A stretch of 10,000 nt of DNA from Calditerrivibrio sp. (GTDB lineage: Bacteria > Chrysiogenota > Deferribacteres > Deferribacterales > Calditerrivibrionaceae), in the NCBI GenBank assembly GCA_020217115.1, contig JAIWOA010000019.1, positions 1 through 10,000 of the forward strand, written 5' to 3'. The position numbers and the translations under genes are program-made. Positions 1 to 7,667 of the stretch are shown here, in pieces (the first letter of the stretch is position 1; each line of letters opens with the position of its first letter). A model generated the notes under the pieces. The model did no database searches. It was given only the letters and a program-made list of their open reading frames with translations, and was not told the origin of the DNA.

Positions 1-2
1 AG

Positions 3-635
3 CGTGATACTACAATAGTCGATTTTGTTGCTGATATGAGGGTTCCAACTCCCACTGCTGCTGCGAATATAATTGTTGACAGATTCAATAGTTTGAGAAA
101 TAGGGTAGAAAATTACAGTAAAGATATGATAATATATATGGATAAAGTCTTTTTTAAGAGAAGTCAAAGATTTGACATATTGTCCTTAAAATTGGATAAA
201 AATTCTCCCGGTGCAAGGATAGGTATGGTAAAGGATTTTCTTTTGTTTTGTCAGAACAGTATGATATCTGTATTGAATTACAAAATAAAAGATTTTGATA
301 GTGCCTTAGACTATTTCAATTCATACATTAAAAATAATGGTCCTTTGCAGAAATTAAATCAATTTAAAAGTAGAATAGAACTTATTGAACATAAAATAAA
401 AGATAGAATGTTTAATAGAGAAAAAACTTTGTTAGATTATATTTCCAATGTGGAATTTATGTTGAAATCCTTAGATCCAACAAATTTACTGAAAAAAGGT
501 TATTGCATAGTAAAGAAGGGGGATAAGATTGTATCAGATGTAGGTGATGTGGCTCTTGAAGATATTCTTGAAATTAAAGTAAAAAATGGTTATATAAAAA
601 GTTCGGTTGTTGCTAAAAAGATATTGGAGGAATAA
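3..635 (+). CDS. xseA: Exodeoxyribonuclease VII large subunit, C-terminal part (cut by window start)
   Basis: This is the catalytic large subunit of exonuclease VII, which degrades single-stranded DNA in repair and mismatch correction in the cytoplasm together with the small subunit XseB. The reading frame is open from base 3, so the gene enters from outside the window and about 210 residues are visible. The opening residues (DFVADMRVPTPTAAA) match the strongly conserved end of the XseA nuclease core. A long, charged, helical stretch follows, as expected of the family's coiled-coil region. The end carries the typical LDPTNLLKKGYCIV motif and a glycine-rich beta segment before the stop. The in-frame ATG at 36 lies inside the conserved motif and is not the start. 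The stop is one base before the greA start. No xseB is seen next to it. Identification is firm; the N-terminal OB-fold half is missing only because of the window edge. Confidence 0.93.
   Translation, partial: RDTTIVDFVADMRVPTPTAAANIIVDRFNSLRNRVENYSKDMIIYMDKVFFKRSQRFDILSLKLDKNSPGARIGMVKDFLLFCQNSMISVLNYKIKDFDSALDYFNSYIKNNGPLQKLNQFKSRIELIEHKIKDRMFNREKTLLDYISNVEFMLKSLDPTNLLKKGYCIVKKGDKIVSDVGDVALEDILEIKVKNGYIKSSVVAKKILEE
626..630 (+). promoter_or_regulatory. Ribosome binding site that sets the GTG start of greA
   Basis: GGAGG ends six bases before the GTG at 637 and lies inside the last codons of xseA. It supports the GTG start over the upstream in-frame ATG at 607, which would add ten residues (MLLKRYWRNK) not expected in GreA. 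Confidence 0.8.
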
Positions 636-636
636 A

Positions 637-1110
637 GTGGATAGAATCCCAATAACGAAGGAAGGATTTGAAAGGCTTAAGAAGGAGTTAGAAAGGCTTA
701 AGACAGTTGAGAGAAAAGATGTTATAGAGGCTATCAAAGAAGCGAGGGCTCATGGTGATCTGAGTGAGAATGCTGAATATGATGCTGCAAAAGAGAGGCA
801 GGGTATGATAGAGGCAAAGATTGCCGAGCTTGAGTCTAAAATGGGCAGATTTGAGGTTATAGATACATCAAATTTTACTGGTGACAGGGTAGTGTTTGGT
901 GTTTATGTTGAAATAGAAAATGTTGATAATGGAGATAGAAAAAAATATCGCATAGTTGGACCAGATGAGGCTGATATCTCCAAAGGGTATATTTCAGTTA
1001 TTTCTCCAATTGCCAAAGCTCTTATGGGTAAAGGTGTAGGTGACACTGTACTGGTTAGGGCTCCAGCTGGTGATAAGGAATACGAGATTTTAAATATTGA
1101 GATTAAATAA
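637..1110 (+). CDS. greA: Transcription elongation factor GreA
   Basis: GreA enters the secondary channel of stalled RNA polymerase and stimulates cleavage of the backtracked transcript so that elongation can resume. From the GTG start the protein is 157 residues, almost exactly the usual length (158 in E. coli), and begins MDRIPITKEGF, the standard GreA opening. The N-terminal coiled coil covers roughly residues 1-75, with the tip HGDLSENAEYDAAKE carrying the conserved acidic residues D41 and E44 that help position catalytic Mg2+. The C-terminal FKBP-like domain contains the typical GPDEAD, ISPIAKALMGK and GD..V..PAG..EYEI elements. An ORF starting at 607 exists, but the GGAGG at 626-630 and the family alignment favour 637. 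The gene follows xseA by one base and precedes the response regulator by four, so all three are probably co-transcribed. Nothing essential appears to be missing. Confidence 0.96.
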   Translation: MDRIPITKEGFERLKKELERLKTVERKDVIEAIKEARAHGDLSENAEYDAAKERQGMIEAKIAELESKMGRFEVIDTSNFTGDRVVFGVYVEIENVDNGDRKKYRIVGPDEADISKGYISVISPIAKALMGKGVGDTVLVRAPAGDKEYEILNIEIK

Positions 1111-1114
1111 ATAG

Positions 1115-2455
1115 ATGCCTTCTATACTTATTGTAGACGATGAGAAATCCTTGAGGGAGGTTTTGGAGATACTTTTTAGTAATGAAGGTTTTGATGTCTT
1201 TACTTCAAAAAATGTTTCAGAAGCTATTACTATACTGGAGGGAAATAAGGTAGATGTTGTTCTATCAGATTTAATTCTTGGGAAAGAAAGTGGCTTAGAT
1301 TTAGCAAGGAGTGTAAATGGGATGGGTTTAAATATTCCATTTGTACTGATCACTGCCTATGCAAGCCCTGAAACAGCCATGGAATCTGTAAAGCTTGGTG
1401 TAATAGACTATATATCAAAACCCTTTGACAATGATAAATTAGTCAATATGATAAAAAAACTTATCAGCAAAGGTGAGCATCTCAGGGAGATTCCAGAGTT
1501 AGATGAGATAGTTGGCAATAGCTCATTTGTAAAGGAGCTTAAAAAGAAAATATGTGATGTTGCAGAAGGTGATGCTACAGTACTTCTGTCTGGTGAGTCA
1601 GGTACGGGTAAGGAATTGGTAGCCAGGGCTATACACAGGATAAGCAAAAGGGGGAAAAACAATTTTATTGCAGTAAATTGTGGTGCAATCCCATCTGATC
1701 TGTTAGAATCGGAGTTTTTTGGTTATAAAAAGGGTGCTTTTACAGGTGCGTATAGTGACAAAAAAGGTCTTTTTGAAATGGCATCAGGTGGTACTATATT
1801 TTTAGATGAAATTACAGAATTGCCCTTAAACATGCAGGTAAAATTATTAAGGGTTCTTCAGGAAAGAAAAGTTATGAAGGTTGGTTCATCTGAAGAGATA
1901 GATATTGATGTTAGAATTATATCAGCAACTAATAGAAACATAGACAATGAGGTTGATGCTGGCAGATTTAGAAAAGATCTTTACTATAGGATAAATGTTG
2001 TTCAGATTGAGATGCTCCCTCTCAGGGATCGGATGGAGGATATCGAACCCCTTGCTAAATTATTTCTGAAGAAGTTTTCTGCTCAAATGGGGAAGAATAT
2101 TTCAGAGATATCTTACCCTGTAATTGAGATACTAAAATCCTACGAATATAAAGGTAATGTAAGGGAGCTGCAGAATATCATAGAGAGGGGTGTTACATTA
2201 GAAAAGTCTGATAGATTACTACCTGGAAGTATTTTGGGGTATTTTTCTATAAAAAATAATGGTCATGATAGTTTATTACCTGAATTAAAGGTCAATGGGA
2301 AGGTAGATCTGGAAAAGGTACTTGAAACTGTGGAAAAAAAGTATATAACCTGTGCATTGAATCTTTCCAATAATAATCAGAGTAAGGCGGCCAGAATGTT
2401 GGGAATTAGTCTAAGGGTACTTAGATATAAGATGAGTAAGTACAATGTTAAATAA
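1115..2455 (+). CDS. Sigma-54-dependent response regulator, NtrC/PilR type
   Basis: This 446-residue two-component regulator should activate sigma-54 promoters after phosphorylation by a sensor kinase. Residues 1-120 form a receiver domain with acidic pocket D8/D9, phospho-acceptor D52, switch T80 and K102. Residues about 130-370 form the AAA+ domain with Walker A GESGTGKE (160-167, K166), the sigma-54-contacting GAFTGA loop (207-212), Walker B IFLDE (228-232) and the FRKDLYYR arginine-finger region. The C-terminus is a Fis-type helix-turn-helix (about 412-443, SKAARMLGIS..VLRYKMSKY). All key residues for phosphorylation, ATP hydrolysis and sigma-54 contact are present, so it looks fully functional. 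The closing LRYKMSKY resembles PilR-type regulators, but the target genes cannot be told from this sequence. No histidine kinase lies next to it. The start is ATG, four bases after greA, with only a weak ribosome site; the end overlaps pgsA by 11 bases. Confidence 0.92.
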   Translation: MPSILIVDDEKSLREVLEILFSNEGFDVFTSKNVSEAITILEGNKVDVVLSDLILGKESGLDLARSVNGMGLNIPFVLITAYASPETAMESVKLGVIDYISKPFDNDKLVNMIKKLISKGEHLREIPELDEIVGNSSFVKELKKKICDVAEGDATVLLSGESGTGKELVARAIHRISKRGKNNFIAVNCGAIPSDLLESEFFGYKKGAFTGAYSDKKGLFEMASGGTIFLDEITELPLNMQVKLLRVLQERKVMKVGSSEEIDIDVRIISATNRNIDNEVDAGRFRKDLYYRINVVQIEMLPLRDRMEDIEPLAKLFLKKFSAQMGKNISEISYPVIEILKSYEYKGNVRELQNIIERGVTLEKSDRLLPGSILGYFSIKNNGHDSLLPELKVNGKVDLEKVLETVEKKYITCALNLSNNNQSKAARMLGISLRVLRYKMSKYNVK

Positions 2456-2999
2456 AAAAATACTTAATTTACCCAACCAGCTGACATTGTTGAGGGTTTT
2501 TTTAATACCCTTTTTTCTCATCTTTTTATATATAAATAAGCCATATTCAGATGTAGTTGCAACGGTACTTTTTGTGATTGCAGGTGTTACTGATTATGTA
2601 GATGGCTATCTTGCCAGGAGATATGAAATAGTTACAGATTTCGGGAAAATACTTGATCCTGTCGCAGACAAGATCTTAACTGCTTCAAGTATGATTGTAC
2701 TGGTGGAGATTGACAGACTGGCTGGCTGGATAGTTATTGTTATGTTGTCAAGGGATTTTATAATTGGTGCATTGAGGAATATTGCTGCCAGTAGAGGTGT
2801 AGTTATTGCTGCTGGTTTTTCTGGTAAGGTTAAAACTGTATTGCAGATGATAGGTATTGGGTGTTTGATATTTAATGGCTATCTGTTGGGGCTTAATACT
2901 TTTATAGTTGGTACCATTATCATATACATTGCCCTTTTTGTATCAATATATTCCTGTGTGGTTTATTATATACAGTACTTTAAAAATCAGGAAATATGA
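2445..2999 (+). CDS. pgsA: CDP-diacylglycerol--glycerol-3-phosphate 3-phosphatidyltransferase
   Basis: PgsA condenses CDP-diacylglycerol with glycerol 3-phosphate to give phosphatidylglycerophosphate, the committed step to phosphatidylglycerol and cardiolipin, in the inner membrane. The 184-residue protein opens with LNLPNQLTLLRVFLIPFF, the usual PgsA N-terminus. It contains the complete CDP-alcohol phosphotransferase signature: D53-G54-x2-A57-R58-x8-G67-x3-D71-x3-D75. These aspartates bind the metal ions and the CDP moiety. Several hydrophobic segments (about residues 15-30, 37-50, 85-105, 125-145 and 150-175) fit the multi-pass membrane topology, and length is typical. The CDP-alcohol family includes phosphatidylserine and cardiolipin synthases, but the N-terminal motif and nearby plsY favour PgsA. 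The ATG overlaps the end of the regulator gene by 11 bases, and the stop overlaps the next start as ATGA, suggesting translational coupling on both sides. Confidence 0.94.
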   Translation: MLNKKILNLPNQLTLLRVFLIPFFLIFLYINKPYSDVVATVLFVIAGVTDYVDGYLARRYEIVTDFGKILDPVADKILTASSMIVLVEIDRLAGWIVIVMLSRDFIIGALRNIAASRGVVIAAGFSGKVKTVLQMIGIGCLIFNGYLLGLNTFIVGTIIIYIALFVSIYSCVVYYIQYFKNQEI

Positions 3000-4051
3000 A
3001 TAAAGTCTATATTTATAAGATAGATAATTATGAATCTCTTGATCCTCTTGTTTCAGGTTATTTTGAAAATATAAAATCAAGATTTGAAAAACAGAAAACT
3101 ATACTTTTAAAGCCAAACCTATTGCAGGCATCCCCTCCTGAAAGAGCTATTACAACAGATCCAGCTTTTGTAAGGTCAGTTATATCAGCTTTGAGAAAGT
3201 TAGGTAATTTTAATATTATCCTTGGTGATAGTCCTGGTGCCAATATGAATTATAAAAAGGTGCTGGAGAAGACAGGTATAGATAAGGTTTGTGAAGAGTT
3301 AGGGGTTGAAATAATCAGATTTGAGAGTTTTAAACCACAGCAGAGGAATGGATTTATCTATACAGGAATCGTTGATGAGGTAGATGTAATAATCAATATG
3401 CCAAAACTTAAAACCCATTCCCTTACAGGTCTCACTCTGGGGGTTAAAAATCTATTTGGACTTATTCCTGGAAGTAATAAAGTAAGTTTTCATCGAAATT
3501 ATCCAAACAATAGTGATCTTGGTGGCAAGATATTGGAGTTTTATTCCCTTTTCCATGAAAAGGTAATTACTCTACTTGATGGGGTTATTGCCCATGAGGG
3601 GGATGGTCCATCGAGGGGTAACTCTACATATTTGGGGTTAGTAGCTTTTTCTGAAGATACTATCGGTTTGGATATGGCTGTCACAAAGGCATTGGGGCTT
3701 GATGTAAGCTTTTGTAAAACTAATCCTGTCAAGTACAGCTATGAGGTTGCTACGGAGAATATAACTTTTAAAAATATAAAATTGCCTATCAGTATGAGGG
3801 TAAAGGTGCCAGACTATGTAAAAAAATGGGTTTCAGATAGAATATATGTTAAACCATTTATAGTTGGGAAAAAATGTATAAAATGCGGTTTTTGTAAAAA
3901 TAGTTGTCCTGCTGATGCCATAGAATATAGTGAATCTGGTTATAGAGTAATTGATACGAAATGTATAGAATGTTTCTGTTGTCACGAAGTGTGTGAATCA
4001 GATGCCATATATCTAAGGAGGTCGATTATGCATAGGATGTTTGTAAAATGA
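2996..4051 (+). CDS. DUF362 domain protein with C-terminal two-cluster ferredoxin domain
   Basis: This 351-residue protein has an N-terminal DUF362 domain (about 1-265), a family of unknown biochemical function, joined to a bacterial ferredoxin domain. DUF362 hallmarks are visible: LKPNLL (37-42), TTDP (53-56), GDSPG (77-81), PKLKTH (136-141) and the following LGVKNLFGLIPG. The ferredoxin part has two 4Fe-4S motifs: C294-x2-C297-x2-C300-x3-C304-P, and C323-x2-C326-x2-C329-x3-C333, with an extra C328. It should therefore carry two low-potential clusters and move electrons, but donor, acceptor and substrate are unknown. No signal peptide or membrane segment is seen, so it is probably cytoplasmic. 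The ATG overlaps the pgsA stop and its stop overlaps the plsY start, both as ATGA, placing it tightly between two phospholipid genes. A lipid-linked redox role is only a guess from position. Domain assignment is confident; function is not. Confidence 0.88.
   Translation: MNKVYIYKIDNYESLDPLVSGYFENIKSRFEKQKTILLKPNLLQASPPERAITTDPAFVRSVISALRKLGNFNIILGDSPGANMNYKKVLEKTGIDKVCEELGVEIIRFESFKPQQRNGFIYTGIVDEVDVIINMPKLKTHSLTGLTLGVKNLFGLIPGSNKVSFHRNYPNNSDLGGKILEFYSLFHEKVITLLDGVIAHEGDGPSRGNSTYLGLVAFSEDTIGLDMAVTKALGLDVSFCKTNPVKYSYEVATENITFKNIKLPISMRVKVPDYVKKWVSDRIYVKPFIVGKKCIKCGFCKNSCPADAIEYSESGYRVIDTKCIECFCCHEVCESDAIYLRRSIMHRMFVK
4015..4021 (+). promoter_or_regulatory. Near-perfect Shine-Dalgarno sequence inside the DUF362 gene, upstream of plsY
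   Basis: AAGGAGG lies 6 bases before an ATG at 4028 that is in frame with the DUF362 gene and would encode only MHRMFVK before the shared stop at 4049-4051, which overlaps the plsY ATG. It is 26 bases from the plsY start, too far to serve it directly. The nearer AGGA at 4034-4037 (10 bases before 4048) is the likelier direct plsY site. The strong site could load ribosomes that terminate at, and re-initiate on, plsY. That role is inference. Confidence 0.45.
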
Positions 4052-4647
4052 TTGTCTATATAATTGCTGCTATATGTTGTTACCTTTTAGGTTCGATACC
4101 TTTTTCCTACATACTGGTAAAGTCTATCAAGGGTGTAGATATAAGAACCCTTGGCAGCAAAAATGTTGGTGCTACGAATGCTGGTAGGATATTAGGTTTT
4201 AAAGGTTTTTTAGTAGCATTTTTACTTGATATGCTAAAGGGTTATATCCCTATACTTATCTTTGGGAAAATATTTAATTTTTCCATCGAATTGCAGCTAC
4301 TGTTTGGAATTATTGTTATTTTGGGACATACCTTTACAATTTTTTTAAATTTTAAAGGGGGAAAGGGTGTTGCTACTGCGGTTGGTGTATATCTGGCAGT
4401 GAGCCCGCAGAGTCTTGTAATTGCTTTAATTGTTTTTTTGGTTGTAGTGGGTATATGGAGGATGGTATCTTTAGGTTCTATTACTGCGGCGTTGACATTA
4501 TTGGTTAATATTGTATATAGTGAAACTTCGATGGTTGTAAAAGTTTTTACTGCCATTCTTGTGTTTTTTGTTATATATAAACATAAAGAGAATATAAAAA
4601 GGATAGTTAACGGCACAGAAAAAAAGATAGGAGATAAAGTTGGTTAA
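4048..4647 (+). CDS. plsY: Glycerol-3-phosphate acyltransferase PlsY
   Basis: PlsY transfers an acyl group from acyl-phosphate (made by PlsX) to glycerol 3-phosphate to form lysophosphatidate, the first step of membrane phospholipid synthesis. The 199-residue integral membrane protein has the three conserved loops: GSIPFSY (15-21); GSKNVGATNAGR (36-47), holding the serine and asparagines of the first active-site motif; and GHTFTIFLNFKGGKGVAT (93-110), the glycine-rich glycerol-phosphate/acyl-phosphate binding motif. Five or so hydrophobic segments fit the known topology, and length is normal. The start overlaps the stop of the DUF362 gene (ATGA); an in-frame TAG at 4033 with no start codon in between rules out a longer N-terminus. 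It overlaps ribD by eight bases at its end. PlsX and PlsC are not in the window. Together with pgsA it covers early and headgroup steps of phosphatidylglycerol synthesis. Confidence 0.95.
   Translation: MIVYIIAAICCYLLGSIPFSYILVKSIKGVDIRTLGSKNVGATNAGRILGFKGFLVAFLLDMLKGYIPILIFGKIFNFSIELQLLFGIIVILGHTFTIFLNFKGGKGVATAVGVYLAVSPQSLVIALIVFLVVVGIWRMVSLGSITAALTLLVNIVYSETSMVVKVFTAILVFFVIYKHKENIKRIVNGTEKKIGDKVG
4630..4633 (+). promoter_or_regulatory. Ribosome binding site that sets the TTG start of ribD
   Basis: GGAG ends six bases before the TTG at 4640, within the plsY coding end. It favours TTG over the in-frame ATG at 4661, which has no good site before it and would leave the first helix of the deaminase domain short by comparison with other RibD proteins. 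Confidence 0.65.
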
Positions 4648-5797
4648 TCCACTAATTGTTATGCAAGAGGCAGTTCAGCTTGCCCTTATGGGTAAGGGGT
4701 ATACAATGACAAACCCCAATGTAGGTGCAGTTATTGTAAAGAATGGAAGGATTATTGGACGAGGTTACCATACAGCATTTGGTATGCACCACGCCGAGAT
4801 AGAGGCGCTTAAAGATTGTTCAGAAAGTCCAGAGGGTGCTGACTTGTATGTAACCCTTGAACCATGCTCTTCCCATGGTAAAACTCCTCCATGTACAGAT
4901 GCAATAATAGGAGCAGGAATTAAAAGGGTTTTTATCGGAGTTGTGGATCCAAATCCTGTAAATAGTAATAAGGGTATAAGCAAACTTATGGATGCTGGGT
5001 TAGAGGTTTTTCTCGGATATGCTGAGGATCTCTGTGCAGAGATAATAGAAGATTTTGCAAAATTTATTTATACTGGTAAACCTTACGTTACTCTAAAGGC
5101 GGCTACTTCCATAGATGGCAAGATAGCTACTGCAAATAATGATTCAAAATGGATTTCTAATGAATCGTCAAGGATATATGTACAGTATTTGCGTTCGGTT
5201 AGCGATGCAATACTGGTTGGTATCGATACTGTTATGTCAGACAACCCTATGCTCAATGTTAGGAATTTTTCAAGGGATAAAGAACCTTTAAAGATTGTTC
5301 TGGATACTAATTTGAAAATTCCCATTGACTCCAATGTTGTGAATGATATGGGTAGATATCTGATATTGGCTACATCCGTTAATGATGAAGAAAAAATTTC
5401 AAAACTTGAAAAATTTGGAGTTAGAACGATTGTCTGTAACAAAAAAGATGGTTTGGTAGATGTAAATGATCTTACAGACAGGTTAATTAAGGCAAATATT
5501 TTAAATATCCTTGTTGAGGGGGGAAGTAAGGTTTTTGCTTCATTTATAAAAGAAGGTCTTGTTGACAAACTATATCTTTTTACTGCTAATAAAATTATTG
5601 GCGGAGATGGAATCCCCCTATTTGGTAGTATAGGTGTTAGGAATATGCAGGATGCTGTTAAATGCCATTTAGTTGATTCAAAAAAGTTTGAAGATGATAC
5701 TTTGAATGTTTACAAATTTTCAGATTATAGAAAGAATATTTTAGAACTGACTGAAAAATATAGGAATAGATGTAAGATTGTATGTTCACAGGGATAG
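4640..5797 (+). CDS. ribD: Bifunctional diaminohydroxyphosphoribosylaminopyrimidine deaminase / 5-amino-6-(5-phosphoribosylamino)uracil reductase
   Basis: RibD performs two successive riboflavin steps: hydrolytic deamination of the pyrimidine from GTP cyclohydrolase II, then NADPH-dependent reduction of its ribose to ribityl. The N-terminal deaminase domain (about 1-145) has the zinc site H51-A52-E53 and P75-C76-x8-C85, with NPNVGAVIV ahead of it. The reductase domain (about 145-365) has VTLKAATSIDGKIA, the WISNE segment, DAILVGIDTV..DNP and the LVEGG substrate motif, followed by IIGGDG. At 385 residues it is in the usual range for the fused enzyme. The proposed start is TTG with a good ribosome site; an ATG eight codons in is the alternative. 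It overlaps plsY by 8 bases and ribE by 16, so it is very likely translated from the same message. No FMN riboswitch can fit upstream. All catalytic residues I can check are present. Confidence 0.95.
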   Translation: MVNPLIVMQEAVQLALMGKGYTMTNPNVGAVIVKNGRIIGRGYHTAFGMHHAEIEALKDCSESPEGADLYVTLEPCSSHGKTPPCTDAIIGAGIKRVFIGVVDPNPVNSNKGISKLMDAGLEVFLGYAEDLCAEIIEDFAKFIYTGKPYVTLKAATSIDGKIATANNDSKWISNESSRIYVQYLRSVSDAILVGIDTVMSDNPMLNVRNFSRDKEPLKIVLDTNLKIPIDSNVVNDMGRYLILATSVNDEEKISKLEKFGVRTIVCNKKDGLVDVNDLTDRLIKANILNILVEGGSKVFASFIKEGLVDKLYLFTANKIIGGDGIPLFGSIGVRNMQDAVKCHLVDSKKFEDDTLNVYKFSDYRKNILELTEKYRNRCKIVCSQG

Positions 5798-6414
5798 TTG
5801 AAGAGGTTGGATCGATTATTTTCATCAGAAAAAATGGTGAAAATGGTGACATCTCTATAAAATGTTCAAAGGTACTTGATGGTACAAAGATAGGTGATTC
5901 TATCTCAGTTGATGGGGTATGTTTGACAGTTACAGGGATAGAATCTGGAAGTTTTACTGCAGATGTTTCCTATGAAACTCTTAGTAAAACCACCCTTGGG
6001 TCATATTCGCCAAATACAAAAGTTAACCTTGAAAGGGCTTTGACTTTGAGCACACGATTAGGTGGTCATTTGGTACTTGGACATGTTGATTCTGTAGGGA
6101 CTATCTTGAGGATGACGAAAAGGGGTAGTAGTATAGAATTGGATATAGGGGATTTTGAGAGTGTAAAAAAGTATATAGCAAACAAAGGTTCGATTTGTGT
6201 TAACGGTATTAGTCTGACTGTATCCAATCTGGATAGTAGTAGATTTTCCGTTGCAGTTATACCACATACATTTAATGAGACATCTTTAAGGTATAAAAAA
6301 CCGGGAGATAAGATAAATCTTGAGGTAGATGTGGTAGCAAGGTATATAGAAACACTATTGCAAAATAGTTCTAAAGACAATAATATAGCCAATAAAATAT
6401 ATCAAATGTATTAA
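5782..6414 (+). CDS. ribE: Riboflavin synthase, alpha subunit
   Basis: This enzyme dismutates two 6,7-dimethyl-8-ribityllumazine molecules into riboflavin and the pyrimidine that RibH reuses. The 210-residue protein begins MFTGIVEEVG, the defining N-terminus of the family. It consists of two homologous lumazine-binding barrels of about 95 residues each: the first with VDGVCLTV and SYETLSKTTLG, the second starting near GHLVLGHVDSVG and containing VNGISLTV and IPHTFNETSL. A short C-terminal helix, used for trimer formation in relatives, follows. Length is normal (E. coli 213). Two complete barrels argue for true riboflavin synthase and against the fluorescent lumazine-protein homologues, as does the surrounding rib cluster. 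The ATG lies 16 bases inside ribD and has only a weak ribosome site, suggesting translation is coupled to ribD. Some genomes name this gene ribC or ribB. Confidence 0.96.
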   Translation: MFTGIVEEVGSIIFIRKNGENGDISIKCSKVLDGTKIGDSISVDGVCLTVTGIESGSFTADVSYETLSKTTLGSYSPNTKVNLERALTLSTRLGGHLVLGHVDSVGTILRMTKRGSSIELDIGDFESVKKYIANKGSICVNGISLTVSNLDSSRFSVAVIPHTFNETSLRYKKPGDKINLEVDVVARYIETLLQNSSKDNNIANKIYQMY

Positions 6415-6423
6415 GGGGTAGAG

Positions 6424-7653
6424 ATGAAAAGTGATGTGAGGATAGGAATTGAAGAGGCGATAGAAGAGATTAGAAACGGGAGGATGATAATCCTTGTGGA
6501 TGATGAAGATAGGGAGAATGAGGGTGACCTTGTAATAGCTGCTGATTTTGTTTCCCCTGAAGCTATCAATTTTATGGCAATGTACGGTAGGGGTCTTATT
6601 TGTCTAAGTCTTACTGGTAAAAGATGTGACGAACTTGGATTAAACCTTATGGTATCTGAGAATAATAATTCAACAAAATTTGGGACAGCTTTTACTGTTT
6701 CGATAGAGGCAAAAGAGGGGGTAACTACCGGTATATCTGCCCATGATAGGGCAAGAACAATAAAAGTTGCCATTGACCCAAAATCTACAGCCTCAGATCT
6801 TGCAAGGCCAGGTCATATCTTCCCATTGAGGGCAAGGGATGGAGGTGTTTTGGTGAGAGCTGGTCAGACTGAGGGTTCCGTGGATCTATGCAGATTAGCA
6901 GGGTTAACTCCTGCAGCTGTTATATGTGAAATTATGAAAGATGATGGGACAATGGCCAGAATGCCTGATCTTGAGATCTTTGCCAGAGAACATAAAGTTA
7001 AAATAGTTACTATAGCAGACCTTATAGCCTACAGATTAAAAAATGAGACCATTGTTGAGGAGTCTGCAAGTGCAAATTTGCCAACATTATTTGGGAATTT
7101 TGTTATAAAAGGGTTTAAAAATCTGATTGATGGTCAGGAAGCTGTAGCTCTTATAAAGGGGGATATTGATTGTGAAGAACCTGTTCTGGTAAGGGTTCAT
7201 TCCCAATGTCTTACTGGTGATGTTTTTGGTTCTCTTAGGTGTGATTGCAGATCACAGCTCCACTGTGCATTGAAAATGATAGAGGAGAAAGGGAAGGGTA
7301 TTTTATTGTATATGTTCCAGGAGGGAAGAGGTATAGGTATATTAAATAAGATTAAAGCCTACGATCTTCAGGATCATGGATATGACACTGTTGAGGCAAA
7401 TATACATCTTGGTTTTAAAGATGATTTGCGCGACTATGGTTTTGGTGCACAGATATTAAGATTTTTGAATGTAAAAAGGATGAGTTTGCTCACGAACAAT
7501 CCAAGGAAGATTAAAGCACTTTCTGGTTATGGTATAGATGTAGTGGACAGGGTTCCAATAGTCTGCGACATAAGACCTGAAAATATAAGATACCTTGAAA
7601 CAAAAGAAGATAAGCTTGGTCATAAGCTTAATATAAGACGTACAAAAAAATAG
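6424..7653 (+). CDS. ribBA: Bifunctional 3,4-dihydroxy-2-butanone-4-phosphate synthase / GTP cyclohydrolase II
   Basis: This fused enzyme makes both starting materials of riboflavin: dihydroxybutanone phosphate from ribulose 5-phosphate, and the diaminopyrimidine from GTP. The N-terminal RibB domain (about 1-205) has the acidic loop [10 protein letters not shown] (26-35), [22 protein letters not shown] and [15 protein letters not shown]. The C-terminal RibA domain (about 215-400) has the zinc ligands C262-x10-C273-x-C275 in [17 protein letters not shown], the [11 protein letters not shown] motif and LTNNPRK. Both domains retain all the motifs expected for activity, so neither half looks degenerate, unlike some RibBA proteins. 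The 409-residue length is typical. The ATG follows ribE by nine bases with AAGGGG (6413-6418) upstream. A seven-base inverted repeat near the end (7611-7630) is explained by its coding sequence and has no U-run, so it is not a terminator. Confidence 0.97.
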   Translation: MKSDVRIGIEEAIEEIRNGRMIILVDDEDRENEGDLVIAADFVSPEAINFMAMYGRGLICLSLTGKRCDELGLNLMVSENNNSTKFGTAFTVSIEAKEGVTTGISAHDRARTIKVAIDPKSTASDLARPGHIFPLRARDGGVLVRAGQTEGSVDLCRLAGLTPAAVICEIMKDDGTMARMPDLEIFAREHKVKIVTIADLIAYRLKNETIVEESASANLPTLFGNFVIKGFKNLIDGQEAVALIKGDIDCEEPVLVRVHSQCLTGDVFGSLRCDCRSQLHCALKMIEEKGKGILLYMFQEGRGIGILNKIKAYDLQDHGYDTVEANIHLGFKDDLRDYGFGAQILRFLNVKRMSLLTNNPRKIKALSGYGIDVVDRVPIVCDIRPENIRYLETKEDKLGHKLNIRRTKK

Positions 7654-7667
7654 TAAGGGGTTAGAAA

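Noticed and set aside
607..636. Ten-codon N-terminal extension of greA from the ATG at 607
   Set aside because: It overlaps the end of xseA, is not found in GreA proteins, and the GGAGG at 626-630 points to the GTG at 637.
1291..1306. Sequence TGGC...TAGCA with sigma-54 -24/-12 spacing inside the response regulator gene
   Set aside because: GG and GC are correctly spaced, but the AC after TGGC and a T of the -12 element do not match, and it lies within the receiver-domain coding sequence with no gene starting downstream.
2492..2516. AGGGT ... ACCCT stem followed by a T-rich run, resembling an intrinsic terminator early in pgsA
   Set aside because: The stem is only five pairs with a nine-base AT loop, and the T-runs are explained by Phe/Leu codons of the first membrane segment.
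4242..4616. 124-codon open frame on the minus strand opposite plsY
   Set aside because: It lies wholly within plsY, has low-complexity threonine- and isoleucine-rich composition and no domain, as expected of an antisense shadow.
5083..5568. 161-codon open frame on the minus strand opposite ribD
   Set aside because: It is a shadow of the well-supported ribD reading frame, shows no recognisable domain and has no promoter or partner gene.
7611..7630. Inverted repeat TAAGCTT / AAGCTTA with a six-base loop near the end of ribBA, possible terminator or ribH regulator
   Set aside because: It has no U-run after it and lies in codons for KLGHKL, where the AAGCTT repeat arises from repeated Lys-Leu codons; this matches the usual RibA C-terminal motif.
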